NCBI GenBank assembly: GCA_946498245.1
Contig: CAMMNN010000016.1
Location: 1 to 64,000, forward strand
Reading direction: 5' to 3'
Length of the DNA stretch: 64,000 nt
DNA from: an uncultured Clostridium sp.
GTDB taxonomy: Bacteria; Bacillota; Clostridia; Lachnospirales; Lachnospiraceae
The notes under the pieces were generated by a model. That model worked only from the letters and a program-made list of their open reading frames with translations, searched no databases and was not told where the DNA came from. Shown here piece by piece: positions 25,726 to 33,744 of the stretch (the stretch's first letter is position 1; each line of letters starts with the position of its first letter). The position numbers and the translations under genes were made by a program.

Positions 25726-27501
25726 ATGAAAAAACAGTCTAATCTATCAAGACTGATGGGCTATGCCGGAGGGCATAGGATACTGACCTATCTTTCTTGG
25801 GTACTGTCTGTAATGAGTGCGCTGTTAGCTCTTGTGCCTTTTTGGTATATATGGCGTATCATTCACGACATACTGGAAGTTTCCCCGGACTTCGCGAAAG
25901 CGGGGAATGTTACAGGCTACGGCTGGTCTGCGGTTTTGTTTGCGGTTATCTCCATTGTTGTTTATATAGCCGCTTTGATGTGTTCGCACATGAGTGCGTT
26001 CCGGGTTGCCGCAAATATCCGGAAAGAACTTATGCGCCATATCACAGCGCTGCCGCTTGGTGTGACAGAAAAATATGGAAGCGGAAAACTGCGGAGGATT
26101 GTGAACAATTCCAGTGCTGCTACGGAAACCTATCTCGCACACAGGCTGCCCGATAAAGCGGGGGCGATTGCCACACCCATAGGGCTGCTTTTCCTGCTGC
26201 TTGCCTTTGACTGGCGATTAGGGCTTTTAAGCCTTGTTCCCGTTGTACTGGGGTTTCTGATTATGATGAAAATGACAGGAAAAGACATGGAAAAGCGTAT
26301 GGAACAATATCAAAATGCGCTTGCTGATATGTCAAATGAAGCAGTTGAATACGTGCGGGGCGTACCCGTGGTAAAGACTTTCGGGCAGACAATCTTTTCT
26401 TTTAAGCGTTTCAAAAACGCGATTGATAATTATGAAACATGGGTAATTGCATACACAAAGGGGCTGCGTCTGCCTATGATGTTCTATACAACGGCAATTA
26501 ACGGCGTATTCGCATTTCTGATTGCCGGAGGGATTCTCTTTACAAGGGGCGGCGTAACAAATGAACTTCTGTTAAACCTTATCTTCTATATTGTGATTAC
26601 GCCCGTCATTGGCACGACACTCACAAAAATTATGTTTATGAGCGAGGATGCAATGATTGTAGGCGATGCAATAGGCAGGATTGATGAAGTGCTAAGCGAA
26701 AAGCCTTTACCTGAATGCAGCGAAAATAATATTCCAAAAGACAATGGGATTACATTGGAACACGTTAGTTACAGTTACGATGGTGAGAAAAACGCGCTCA
26801 ATGATGTATCTCTTTCCATAAAGCCGGGACAGACAGTCGCATTGGTAGGCGCGTCCGGCAGCGGCAAGACAACGCTTGCAAATATTGTCACGAGATTTTT
26901 TGACCCGCAAAAAGGGCGCATACTGATAGGGAATATTGACATACGCGATATTCCGAAAGAATCATTGATGAATAAGGTGTCCTTTGTATTTCAGAATAGC
27001 CGCCTTATCAAAGCGTCCATATTGGAAAATGTCCGTATGGCAAAGCCTAACGCTGCACGCGAAGAAATCATCCATGCGCTGGAAGCTGCACAGTGCCTGG
27101 ATATTATCGAAAAATTGCCAAACGGCATAGATACAGTTGTCGGGACAAAAGGCGTGTACCTGTCTGGCGGTGAACAGCAAAGAATCGCCATTGCCCGCGC
27201 AATTTTGAAAAATGCGCCTATTCTGATTCTTGATGAAGCGACCGCATTTGCCGACCCCGACAATGAAGTGCGCGTACAACAGGCTTTATCTGCACTTTCA
27301 AAGGGAAAAACAGTCATTATGATTGCACACAGGCTGTCGTCAATCACAGATGCAGATTGCATTTATGTACTGCAAGACGGTAGGATTGCTGAAAGCGGCA
27401 CCCATAGTCAGTTGATAGAGAAAAACGGTATATTTACAAAAATGTGGCGGAATTATTCCGAAGCAGCAGAATGGAAGATTGCAAAGGAGGTAAACTCATG
27501 A
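25726..27501 (+). CDS. ABC transporter permease/ATPase, first half of a heterodimeric exporter-type pair
   Basis: A 591-aa fused membrane-ATPase protein. Six membrane segments span about residues 15-300, followed by a nucleotide-binding domain: Walker A GASGSGKTT, signature LSGGEQQR, Walker B LILDEATAFAD and H-loop IAHRLSS. The fold is type IV (exporter-like), but relatives such as YbtP/IrtA import siderophores, so direction is open. An AAGGAGG site precedes the ATG. The stop overlaps the next start (ATGA), giving coupled synthesis with its partner. Confidence 0.88.
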   Translation: MKKQSNLSRLMGYAGGHRILTYLSWVLSVMSALLALVPFWYIWRIIHDILEVSPDFAKAGNVTGYGWSAVLFAVISIVVYIAALMCSHMSAFRVAANIRKELMRHITALPLGVTEKYGSGKLRRIVNNSSAATETYLAHRLPDKAGAIATPIGLLFLLLAFDWRLGLLSLVPVVLGFLIMMKMTGKDMEKRMEQYQNALADMSNEAVEYVRGVPVVKTFGQTIFSFKRFKNAIDNYETWVIAYTKGLRLPMMFYTTAINGVFAFLIAGGILFTRGGVTNELLLNLIFYIVITPVIGTTLTKIMFMSEDAMIVGDAIGRIDEVLSEKPLPECSENNIPKDNGITLEHVSYSYDGEKNALNDVSLSIKPGQTVALVGASGSGKTTLANIVTRFFDPQKGRILIGNIDIRDIPKESLMNKVSFVFQNSRLIKASILENVRMAKPNAAREEIIHALEAAQCLDIIEKLPNGIDTVVGTKGVYLSGGEQQRIAIARAILKNAPILILDEATAFADPDNEVRVQQALSALSKGKTVIMIAHRLSSITDADCIYVLQDGRIAESGTHSQLIEKNGIFTKMWRNYSEAAEWKIAKEVNS

Positions 27502-29228
27502 TTCAGATACTGCAAAGACGCTTTGCGTTATCAAGACAAGGGGCTGTGGATTTGATAAAAGGCTGTATTGCCTGCGTCGTACAGGATATATCCTTTATGC
27601 TCCCCGTTGGGCTGCTTTATTACTTTGTTATTGATACTATGAATGGGAACGTGGATGGAAGCCGCATTGCTTTTTATGCGGTTGGTACTTTCGTTTGCCT
27701 TGCACTTATATTTATTGCGACTTGGTTTCAATATAACGCCACTTACTTAGCGACTTATGTGGAAAGCGGGGTAAGACGAATATCCTTAGCAGAACAGCTA
27801 CGCAAAATTCCGTTGTCTTTTTTTGGCAAGAAAGACCTTGCGGATTTAACAAATTCTATTATGGGGGATTGCGCTACACTGGAAACTGCATTTTCCCATT
27901 ATGTACCCGCATTGGCAGGCTCCCTTATTTCCACAACATTGATTGCAGTTTGCCTTTTTGCTTACGACTGGCGAATGGCACTTGCGGCGGTTTGGGTTTT
28001 GCCGATTGCATTTACAATCACATTCTTTTCAGCCCGCATACAGGAATATTTTAATCGTAAATCCGTAGCGGCAAATGTCGCTCTTGAAAGTGGCGTACAG
28101 GAGTGTATTGAAAGTCTGCAGGATTTAAAGGCGAACAATGCGGAAGAAAGTTATCTGAAAGGGCTTAACAAAAAAATTGACTATGTAGAAAAACGGCACA
28201 TTATAACAGAGCTTGGGACTGCCCTTTTTGTTGTTTCCTCTACGCTGATATTAAAGTTTGGGATTGCTACGGTTGCGCTTGCAGGTTCTGCGCTGCTGAT
28301 TCGCGGAGAAATTGATATTCCGCTGTTCTTTATGTTTTTGCTTGTAGCTTCAAGGCTGTATGCTCCGCTTGAGGGGGCGTTGCAAAATCTTGCAGCGGTA
28401 ATCTCTACCAAAACGAATATCAACCGCATGAATGAAATTCTTGACCAACCGATTCAGACAGGAAGCAATACAATGACAAATCAAGGTTATGACATTGTAT
28501 TTGATCATGTAGGATTTGCCTATAATACGGGGGAAACTGTATTGAAAGATGTTTCCTTTACGGCTAAACAAGGAGAAGTTACTGCATTAGTCGGACCGTC
28601 CGGCGGCGGAAAAACTACGGTATCGCGTCTTGCTGCCCGGTTCTGGGATATAAACAAAGGAAAAATCACTGTTGGCGGTATGGATATATCAAAAATAGAG
28701 CCGGAAACCTTGCTATCTCTGTATTCTATCGTGTTTCAAGATGTAACGCTGTTTAACAACACAATCATGGAGAATATCAGAATTGGAAGAAAGGACGCGA
28801 CCGACGAAGAAGTGATTGCGGCGGCAAGACTTGCAAATTGTGAAGAGTTTGCGGTAAAACTCCCGGACGGCTATAACAGTATGATTGGTGAAAACGGTTG
28901 CGAATTGTCCGGCGGGGAAAGGCAACGAATTTCAATCGCCCGCGCTTTCCTTAAAAATTCTCCTATTATCTTACTGGATGAAGCAACGGCAAGCCTTGAT
29001 GTGGAAAACGAAACATTGATACAGTCTGCTTTATCAAGACTGATAAAGGATAAGACCGTACTTGTTATCGCTCACCGTATGCGTACCGTAAGCGGCGCGG
29101 ATAAAGTAGTTGTGCTTTCAGACGGTTCTGTTGCCGAACAGGGAACGCCGGAAAAATTGATGAATACAGGCGAGATTTACCCGCATATGGTAAAGCTGCA
29201 AATGATTAGCAGAAATTGGGGCATTTAG
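27498..29228 (+). CDS. ABC transporter permease/ATPase, second half of the pair
   Basis: A 576-aa partner. Membrane domain is about residues 1-310; the ATPase domain has Walker A GPSGGGKTT, signature LSGGERQR, Walker B IILLDEATASLD and H-loop IAHRMRT. The ATG at 27498 follows AAAGGAGG and overlaps the previous stop; the frame is open further upstream but within the first gene. Both nucleotide sites look catalytically intact. Substrate unknown; TetR control suggests a xenobiotic, peptide or metal chelate. Confidence 0.88.
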   Translation: MIQILQRRFALSRQGAVDLIKGCIACVVQDISFMLPVGLLYYFVIDTMNGNVDGSRIAFYAVGTFVCLALIFIATWFQYNATYLATYVESGVRRISLAEQLRKIPLSFFGKKDLADLTNSIMGDCATLETAFSHYVPALAGSLISTTLIAVCLFAYDWRMALAAVWVLPIAFTITFFSARIQEYFNRKSVAANVALESGVQECIESLQDLKANNAEESYLKGLNKKIDYVEKRHIITELGTALFVVSSTLILKFGIATVALAGSALLIRGEIDIPLFFMFLLVASRLYAPLEGALQNLAAVISTKTNINRMNEILDQPIQTGSNTMTNQGYDIVFDHVGFAYNTGETVLKDVSFTAKQGEVTALVGPSGGGKTTVSRLAARFWDINKGKITVGGMDISKIEPETLLSLYSIVFQDVTLFNNTIMENIRIGRKDATDEEVIAAARLANCEEFAVKLPDGYNSMIGENGCELSGGERQRISIARAFLKNSPIILLDEATASLDVENETLIQSALSRLIKDKTVLVIAHRMRTVSGADKVVVLSDGSVAEQGTPEKLMNTGEIYPHMVKLQMISRNWGI

Positions 29229-29229
29229 C

Positions 29230-29415
29230 ATGAACACCGAATGGATAATATGTCCCATATGCCAAAGCAAAACAAGGTTAAAAATGCGGAGCGATACCGA
29301 ACTGAAAAACTTTCCTTTGTACTGCCCGAAATGCAGACAGGAAACCCTTATTAACGTAAAACAAATGAATATATCAGTTATCAAAGAGCCAGACGCTAAG
29401 ACGCAGAGCCGATAA
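29230..29415 (+). CDS. Cysteine-rich KTR-type small protein
   Basis: A 61-aa protein with two CxxC pairs (CPICQSKTRLK and CPKCRQET), fitting the Cys_rich_KTR family, a small zinc-ribbon-like protein often carried next to cargo genes on clostridial mobile elements. It starts 1 nt after the ABC gene stop, so it belongs to the same operon. Function unknown. Its stop codon lies inside the terminator stem. Confidence 0.75.
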   Translation: MNTEWIICPICQSKTRLKMRSDTELKNFPLYCPKCRQETLINVKQMNISVIKEPDAKTQSR

Positions 29416-29449
29416 CACGCAGGTATAAAATGCGGTTATCGGCTCTTTT
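29406..29449 (+). terminator. Terminator of the TetR-ABC-KTR operon
   Basis: GAGCCGATAAC (29406-29416) pairs perfectly with GTTATCGGCTC (29435-29445), followed by TTTT. The left arm includes the stop codon of the KTR gene. Confidence 0.8.
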
Positions 29450-29520
29450 CTGTTCTGTGGCAGATAAACCGCCATATTTTTACATTCGGTCAATACTTCC
29501 TTATTACTGAAAAAATAAGG

Positions 29521-29650
29521 TTTCCGGGCTTTTCCTATGCCTTAAAAGGCTGATACAGGTTGATTTGATCAAACTTAAATAAAACAGAATCAATATAATG
29601 CTGAGCGCCCAGCTTTTTCTGCTGGGCGTTTTTGCTTTCCGGGAATGGAA
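29521..29650 (+). repeat. Right copy of the imperfect direct repeat flanking the cassette
   Basis: Collinear with 24422-24540 (see there). It includes a good terminator hairpin, CGCCCAGC (29606-29613) / GCTGGGCG (29621-29628) plus TTTTT. The two copies enclose the YhcG fragment, TetR, ABC pair and KTR gene, about 5.1 kb. Confidence 0.6.
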
Positions 29651-29652
29651 AA

Positions 29653-31128
29653 TCACCGCGATGGAGAGGGCATCTTGGTGTATTCCTCTGATTGAATAGC
29701 AACGTATTTTTGGTTTTTGCTTCTTGGCTTGTCGGGTATTGTCATTTGTAACGTACCGTCGTTGATAAGCGGTTTCAGATAGCGCGTAGCAAAACTTTTG
29801 ACATCCTTATATTTGCAGTAAGTTGCAATTTCTTTTTTGCTGCGAGGCATACTGCAATAGGCAATTATTCTTGACGAAATACTATCTTGGGGGTCAACTT
29901 GGGGGTCAACTTGGGGGTCAACTTGGGGGTTCGTGTTTGGTCCGACCTTTCCTACAGAAACCGTATCTAAAGGTACGATGGTTCTGAACACATCACCTTC
30001 AATAAATTCAGGTGTTCCGCCGGAATACAGTTGTGTGTATTTATAAGTATTCCTCATGCCGGAACCCAGTTCATCTGCCAGTGATGTTTCTCTGAATACC
30101 TTTGAAATTGCCGGGTTTTTAGGAAAGGGTTCAAAGGTCGTCAGGTCGAGAATCCCTAAGCCATGCGCTTTACTTGCGTTTTCGGTGTACATCCGTTGGC
30201 GTTCAATGACAAACTTTGCAACATAAGCGGAAGAATAATCGCGGTGGGCCAGTAAATTCGAGAAAATTTCACGAAGAATTTTATCTCTGGCACTTACGCT
30301 GTTGATTCCCTCCAGCACAAACGGGTCACTGAGGTGCTTTTTTCCAAACTCCATCAGGCGATCATAGGTATCAAACAGATTTGTGATAATAACGTCCCGA
30401 TCATCATAACGGTCAACATTCTCTACGCGGAATATAGCATCTGTCTTATGTTGCGGAAGTGCAGACATAATGGTAATGTCTTTTCCAAACAGCAGGATAG
30501 CGGCCAGAGTAATGCCTTCACGTTGTTTTTCAGCGTCTTTCAAAATCAGACCGGAGCTGCGAAGCAGTTCTTCATCGCTCATCGTCAGCCAAGGGTGATT
30601 GGCGTTACGAATGCGGCTCATTTTTCGCGCACGGTCAATCATGTCTGTGCGTAAATCGGAAAGCTCAAAAGCCGTAACCTTATTTACATAAAAGGTGTCC
30701 TGTTTTCGGGAATACAAGCGGTAAACGGCATCCGAATTATTGGTAATGTCCAAATCTGCCTCATGGCTTCGGTCAAAGATCTTCCCATTGTGTCGGCATA
30801 CCTGTGTGCCAACAGGAATGTAAATATGGAGAACCGTGCAGCCTTCAATCTCAATTTCTTCAGGAGCAAGGTATAGCGGCGGATAAATCTTGCTGGCATT
30901 ATTAACCGTTGTTACAAAATCCTTTTTCATGCGGTCAACCGCATCCGGCATGATGCCAAGGACTGTACCGTTATCTTTTACTCCGAGAAAAATATGACCG
31001 CCATCCCTGTTGGAGAATGAACAGACCGTATCATAAACATCTTTAGTGATTTCATTGGTGGACTTCTTAAATTCAACGGAAATGCTTTCGCCACCACGAA
31101 TGAGATCCAATGCTTCAACTTCTGTCAT
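29653..31128 (-). CDS. AlbA_2/Schlafen-type DNA-binding domain protein (RecG-C-like)
   Basis: A 491-aa protein. The N-terminal AlbA_2 domain spans about residues 8-130 (GGESISVEFKKS, VCSFSNRDGGHIFLGVKDNG). A central ATPase_c_4-like region is around 280-390 (LREIFSNLLAHRDYSS, ADELGSGMRNTYKY). A Pro-Gln-Val-Asp repeat linker lies near 413-428. A C-terminal winged-helix-like region follows (YCSMPRSKKEIATYCKYKDVKSFATRYLKPL). Such proteins are frequent in genomic islands as regulators or defence-linked factors. It stands alone on the reverse strand, beside the right flanking repeat. ATG after AAAGGAGG. Confidence 0.85.
   Translation of the reverse strand: MTEVEALDLIRGGESISVEFKKSTNEITKDVYDTVCSFSNRDGGHIFLGVKDNGTVLGIMPDAVDRMKKDFVTTVNNASKIYPPLYLAPEEIEIEGCTVLHIYIPVGTQVCRHNGKIFDRSHEADLDITNNSDAVYRLYSRKQDTFYVNKVTAFELSDLRTDMIDRARKMSRIRNANHPWLTMSDEELLRSSGLILKDAEKQREGITLAAILLFGKDITIMSALPQHKTDAIFRVENVDRYDDRDVIITNLFDTYDRLMEFGKKHLSDPFVLEGINSVSARDKILREIFSNLLAHRDYSSAYVAKFVIERQRMYTENASKAHGLGILDLTTFEPFPKNPAISKVFRETSLADELGSGMRNTYKYTQLYSGGTPEFIEGDVFRTIVPLDTVSVGKVGPNTNPQVDPQVDPQVDPQDSISSRIIAYCSMPRSKKEIATYCKYKDVKSFATRYLKPLINDGTLQMTIPDKPRSKNQKYVAIQSEEYTKMPSPSR
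29887..29930. repeat. 12-bp coding minisatellite
   Basis: The unit TTGGGGGTCAAC is repeated 3.7 times without mismatch. On the reverse strand it encodes PQVD repeats in the linker of the AlbA_2 protein. The unit is a multiple of three, so copy-number change would preserve frame and alter linker length. Confidence 0.95.
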
Positions 31129-31167
31129 TAGATGACAGCCTCCTTTTTCGTTTTATCGTTATTTGTT

Positions 31168-31196
31168 ATTATATTGGATTTCACATACAATATCAA
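31168..31196 (-). promoter_or_regulatory. Promoter of the AlbA_2 gene
   Basis: On the reverse strand TTGATA (31191-31196), a 17-bp spacer and TATAAT (31168-31173), followed by a 5' leader of about 30 nt with AAAGGAGG. Confidence 0.75.
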
Positions 31197-31271
31197 TTCA
31201 TTTTCCGGTTGAGCCGAAAAAGATTAGCCTGTGGAACCATGTCATCCATACAGAACATATGAATCCGCTCT

Positions 31272-31316
31272 GAGTGATAAAATCCCCCAAACAGGGACCT
31301 TTATCACTCTCTTTTT
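31272..31316 (+). terminator. Orphan terminator
   Basis: GAGTGATAAA (31272-31281) pairs perfectly with TTTATCACTC (31300-31309), followed by TCTTTTT. No forward gene ends upstream between 29415 and here, so it is either a leftover of a lost gene or ends an unseen short RNA. Confidence 0.75.
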
Positions 31317-31370
31317 GCAATTTTACCATTAAAAGAGTTGTTATATTCAGTGCAAGTGACTCCCGTTTGC

Positions 31371-31399
31371 TTTACTTTCTCCCCCAAATAAGGTACACT
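31371..31399 (+). promoter_or_regulatory. Promoter of the DUF7309/DUF6930 gene
   Basis: TTTACT (31371-31376), 17-bp spacer, TACACT (31394-31399). It implies a 5' leader of about 150 nt. Confidence 0.5.
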
Positions 31400-31489
31400 G
31401 GTAATTGAGAAAAGGCATTTCGCCGGAGGCTGCCGGACAGCCCGATATATACTTAAACGGCTATGCATCAGAGCTAAACGACCTGGACA

Positions 31490-31527
31490 ATAACCTGCCG
31501 ATGGGGAAGGTGCATTCGGCAGGTTAT
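31490..31527 (+). promoter_or_regulatory. Perfect inverted repeat in the leader of the DUF7309/DUF6930 gene
   Basis: ATAACCTGCCGA (31490-31501) and TCGGCAGGTTAT (31516-31527) pair over 12 bp with a 14-nt loop, 31 nt before the start codon. No T-run; a role in translation control or as a DNA operator is possible. Confidence 0.55.
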
Positions 31528-31557
31528 TTAAGAAAAATAATAAATGGAGGTACCGTT

Positions 31558-32565
31558 ATGGAGGCAACGCTGGAAGCGTGGGGACGGCTTTATGAAATCA
31601 CCGAAAAAATAGGAAAACGAAAGCCATGGGAACTGTTTTGGGATCTGGATCTCATTGGAATCCAGGAAGGGGATCCCGAGGATACGGTATTTTTCAGCGT
31701 CTTAGGCCGCGGCGGATCCTGTTACGGCATTTCCATGTATACGGGATATGAAGGGCTTAATGATTTTATGATGCTGAATATGCAGGAAAGCCTGAATATT
31801 TCTGTGGAATACGCCATGTTCAGTCAGAATTGCCTGACCTGTTATTGGGGCGACAGGGCTGAGTTGTCGGCAAAGCAGAGAGGGATTATCAAAGATTTGG
31901 GACGGCGTTACAGGGGGAAAAATCAGTGGCTGTATTTTATGTCTTACAGCGAAGGATATTTTCCCTATAATTTCAATGGGGAAGAAGTAGAGAGAATGAC
32001 AAAGTACCTTCTTCTTTTAGATCAGGCTTTAGAGGATTGGGCTTGCAACAACAGGACGGCGGATTTTGAAAATGGCCATATGTTCCTCTATGCTTACAAT
32101 GAAAAAGAAAAGCTCTGGGAGGGGCGTGACGAAGCCCTTCCCTTTACCTGCTTTAGCTTTGGCAACCTGCGGATAGAAGATGAGGAGCTATTGGAGGAAT
32201 TAGAGAACGCGGAAAAAAACGATATGATTTTAGAAGCGGATATTCCCTATTTTGGGGCGGAAATAAGAGAAGGGGCAGGACAGCGCCCGCAAAATCCCCG
32301 CATATGTCTGATAGCAGACGCAAGAAGCGGCATGATTATGAGGGCGGACATGATTGACCCGGAAGAAGACGCCGGAATCTATCTGGCGGAAACCATTGCG
32401 GGCTTTATTACAGCCTTCGGAGCACCAAAGGAAATCCGCGTTACCAATGTAATCGTGGCGTCATTTTTGGAAGACATCTGCAACGCCGCAGGAATCCGCC
32501 TCAGGCGGGTAAAGAGGCTTCCGGAAATGGACGACTTCTGGAAAGCTATGAGAGGGAGAATGTAA
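31558..32565 (+). CDS. DUF7309/DUF6930-type protein of unknown function
   Basis: A 335-aa cytosolic protein. The N-terminal part (about residues 5-175) has the pattern WxxLYEIxxxIxxxKPWELFWDLDLIGI, SVLGRGGSCYGISMYTGYEGL and a later DLGRRYRGKNQWLYFMSY, resembling DUF7309. The C-terminal part (PRICLIADARSGMI through the NAAGIRLRRVKRLP region) resembles DUF6930. No catalytic motif is apparent. The frame extends back to 31405, but that overlaps the promoter; the ATG at 31558 with AAATGGAGG is preferred. Transcribed alone, just outside the island. Confidence 0.7.
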   Translation: MEATLEAWGRLYEITEKIGKRKPWELFWDLDLIGIQEGDPEDTVFFSVLGRGGSCYGISMYTGYEGLNDFMMLNMQESLNISVEYAMFSQNCLTCYWGDRAELSAKQRGIIKDLGRRYRGKNQWLYFMSYSEGYFPYNFNGEEVERMTKYLLLLDQALEDWACNNRTADFENGHMFLYAYNEKEKLWEGRDEALPFTCFSFGNLRIEDEELLEELENAEKNDMILEADIPYFGAEIREGAGQRPQNPRICLIADARSGMIMRADMIDPEEDAGIYLAETIAGFITAFGAPKEIRVTNVIVASFLEDICNAAGIRLRRVKRLPEMDDFWKAMRGRM

Positions 32566-32592
32566 AAAAGTGCAAAAAGAAATCCGGCTGTT

Positions 32593-33579
32593 TTAGCGCA
32601 GCCGGATTTCTCCGCATATAAGGGCTTCCTGCTGCCCGTCGGGATATTGTATGAGCAGTCTTCCGTCTTCCAGAATTTCCAGAGCGCGGGCAGGGACGGA
32701 AGAGGGACCGCCGGAAGGCGCCGGCGTCAGGATTTCTTTTCCCGGCACGATATTGCGGGTGCGGTAGCTTTCAGGAATTTGACCCTGACGGACCAGGGCG
32801 AGAAAACGGACGGCAATGGCTGCGGCAAGGCGGCTGCGGTTTACCGGCTGTCCGTTTGGCGCAAGGCCATGGGGAAGAACCGATGCTGCGGATTCTTTTA
32901 AAGAGTCCGGAAATCCGTTCTGGGGATCGCAGATATTCAGACCGAAGCCTACAATAATAAACTCGATTTCTCCGGTTTCAAAACTGGATATGGCTTCTGT
33001 CAGGATTCCGCAGACTTTTTTGCCATCGCGGTAAAGGTCGTTTACCCATTTGATTTCCAGGGCGACGCCCCATTCCTCCAGCACGGCTTCATAAACGGCA
33101 GAGGCGGCGGAAGCGGCGATGGAAAGACTTTGGCGGATAGAGCCTTTGGGGTGATAAAGAAGGCTGAAATACAACCCGCTTCCGGCGGGAGAGTAAAAAG
33201 TGCGCTTTCCGTGGCCCCGGCCTGCTTTCTGGGTTTCCGCCAAAAGGAGGGTACCGTCGGGAAGGGGGAACTCTGAGCTTAAAGCCTTCTGTTTTAAAAG
33301 CTGATTGGTAGAAGAAACTTCTTTATATACAAAGACAGGAACTGGAGGAAAGCCGGGATAGGCCGCCACAGCCTCGGGAGAAAGGAGACTGCTGGATTTT
33401 TCCAGGATATAACCGCGGTTTGTAACGGCTCGGATCTGGTATCCCTCTTCCCGCAGGGCCTTTACAGCTTTCCAGATGGCGGCGCGGGAACAGGAAAAAC
33501 GGGAAGCCAGCTCCTCCCCGGACAGATATTGGCCTTTTCGGGCTTCCAGCAGAGCCAGAACCGATGATTTTACAGACAT
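32593..33579 (-). CDS. birA: Bifunctional biotin-protein ligase / biotin operon repressor
   Basis: A 328-aa protein attaching biotin to carboxylase carrier domains. The N-terminal winged helix (residues 1-60: GEELASRFSCSRAAIWKAVKALREEGYQI) suggests a class II BirA that also represses biotin genes. The catalytic domain has SSTNQLLK, the biotin loop GRGHGKRTFYSPAGSGLYFSL (a variant of GRGRxGR) and KWVNDLYRDGKKVCGILTE. The ATG at 33579 follows GGAGGAA; an earlier in-frame start lies over the promoter. Divergent from oppB. Confidence 0.93.
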   Translation of the reverse strand: MSVKSSVLALLEARKGQYLSGEELASRFSCSRAAIWKAVKALREEGYQIRAVTNRGYILEKSSSLLSPEAVAAYPGFPPVPVFVYKEVSSTNQLLKQKALSSEFPLPDGTLLLAETQKAGRGHGKRTFYSPAGSGLYFSLLYHPKGSIRQSLSIAASAASAVYEAVLEEWGVALEIKWVNDLYRDGKKVCGILTEAISSFETGEIEFIIVGFGLNICDPQNGFPDSLKESAASVLPHGLAPNGQPVNRSRLAAAIAVRFLALVRQGQIPESYRTRNIVPGKEILTPAPSGGPSSVPARALEILEDGRLLIQYPDGQQEALICGEIRLR

Positions 33580-33603
33580 AAAAATTCCTCCGTTTCTGAA
33601 TTG

Positions 33604-33633
33604 ATCATACACAGAAAACCGTTGGTTTGTCAA
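33604..33633 (-). promoter_or_regulatory. Promoter of birA
   Basis: On the reverse strand TTGACA (33628-33633), 18-bp spacer, TATGAT (33604-33609). Its -35 lies 6 bp from the -35 of the divergent opp promoter. Confidence 0.75.
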
Positions 33634-33639
33634 TCTTAA

Positions 33640-33668
33640 TTGACTTTTAGACTATTTATGAGTATAAT
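33640..33668 (+). promoter_or_regulatory. Promoter of the opp operon
   Basis: TTGACT (33640-33645), 17-bp spacer, TATAAT (33663-33668). The inverted repeat GTCAATCTTAATTGAC (33629-33644) spans the two back-to-back -35 boxes. Confidence 0.8.
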
Positions 33669-33744
33669 GTAACGTAATTATTTATTCGCGGCAAAGTATA
33701 GATTTGCATTTTACCGCCGGTTTATACAGAAGTGAGGTATTGAT

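Noticed and set aside
29887-29930. Short direct repeats as a possible CRISPR array
   Set aside because: Units are 12 bp, contiguous without spacers and inside a coding frame; no cas genes are present.
33629-33644. BirA operator in the birA-opp gap
   Set aside because: The palindrome does not resemble the long Firmicute BirA operator and is explained by the two facing -35 boxes.
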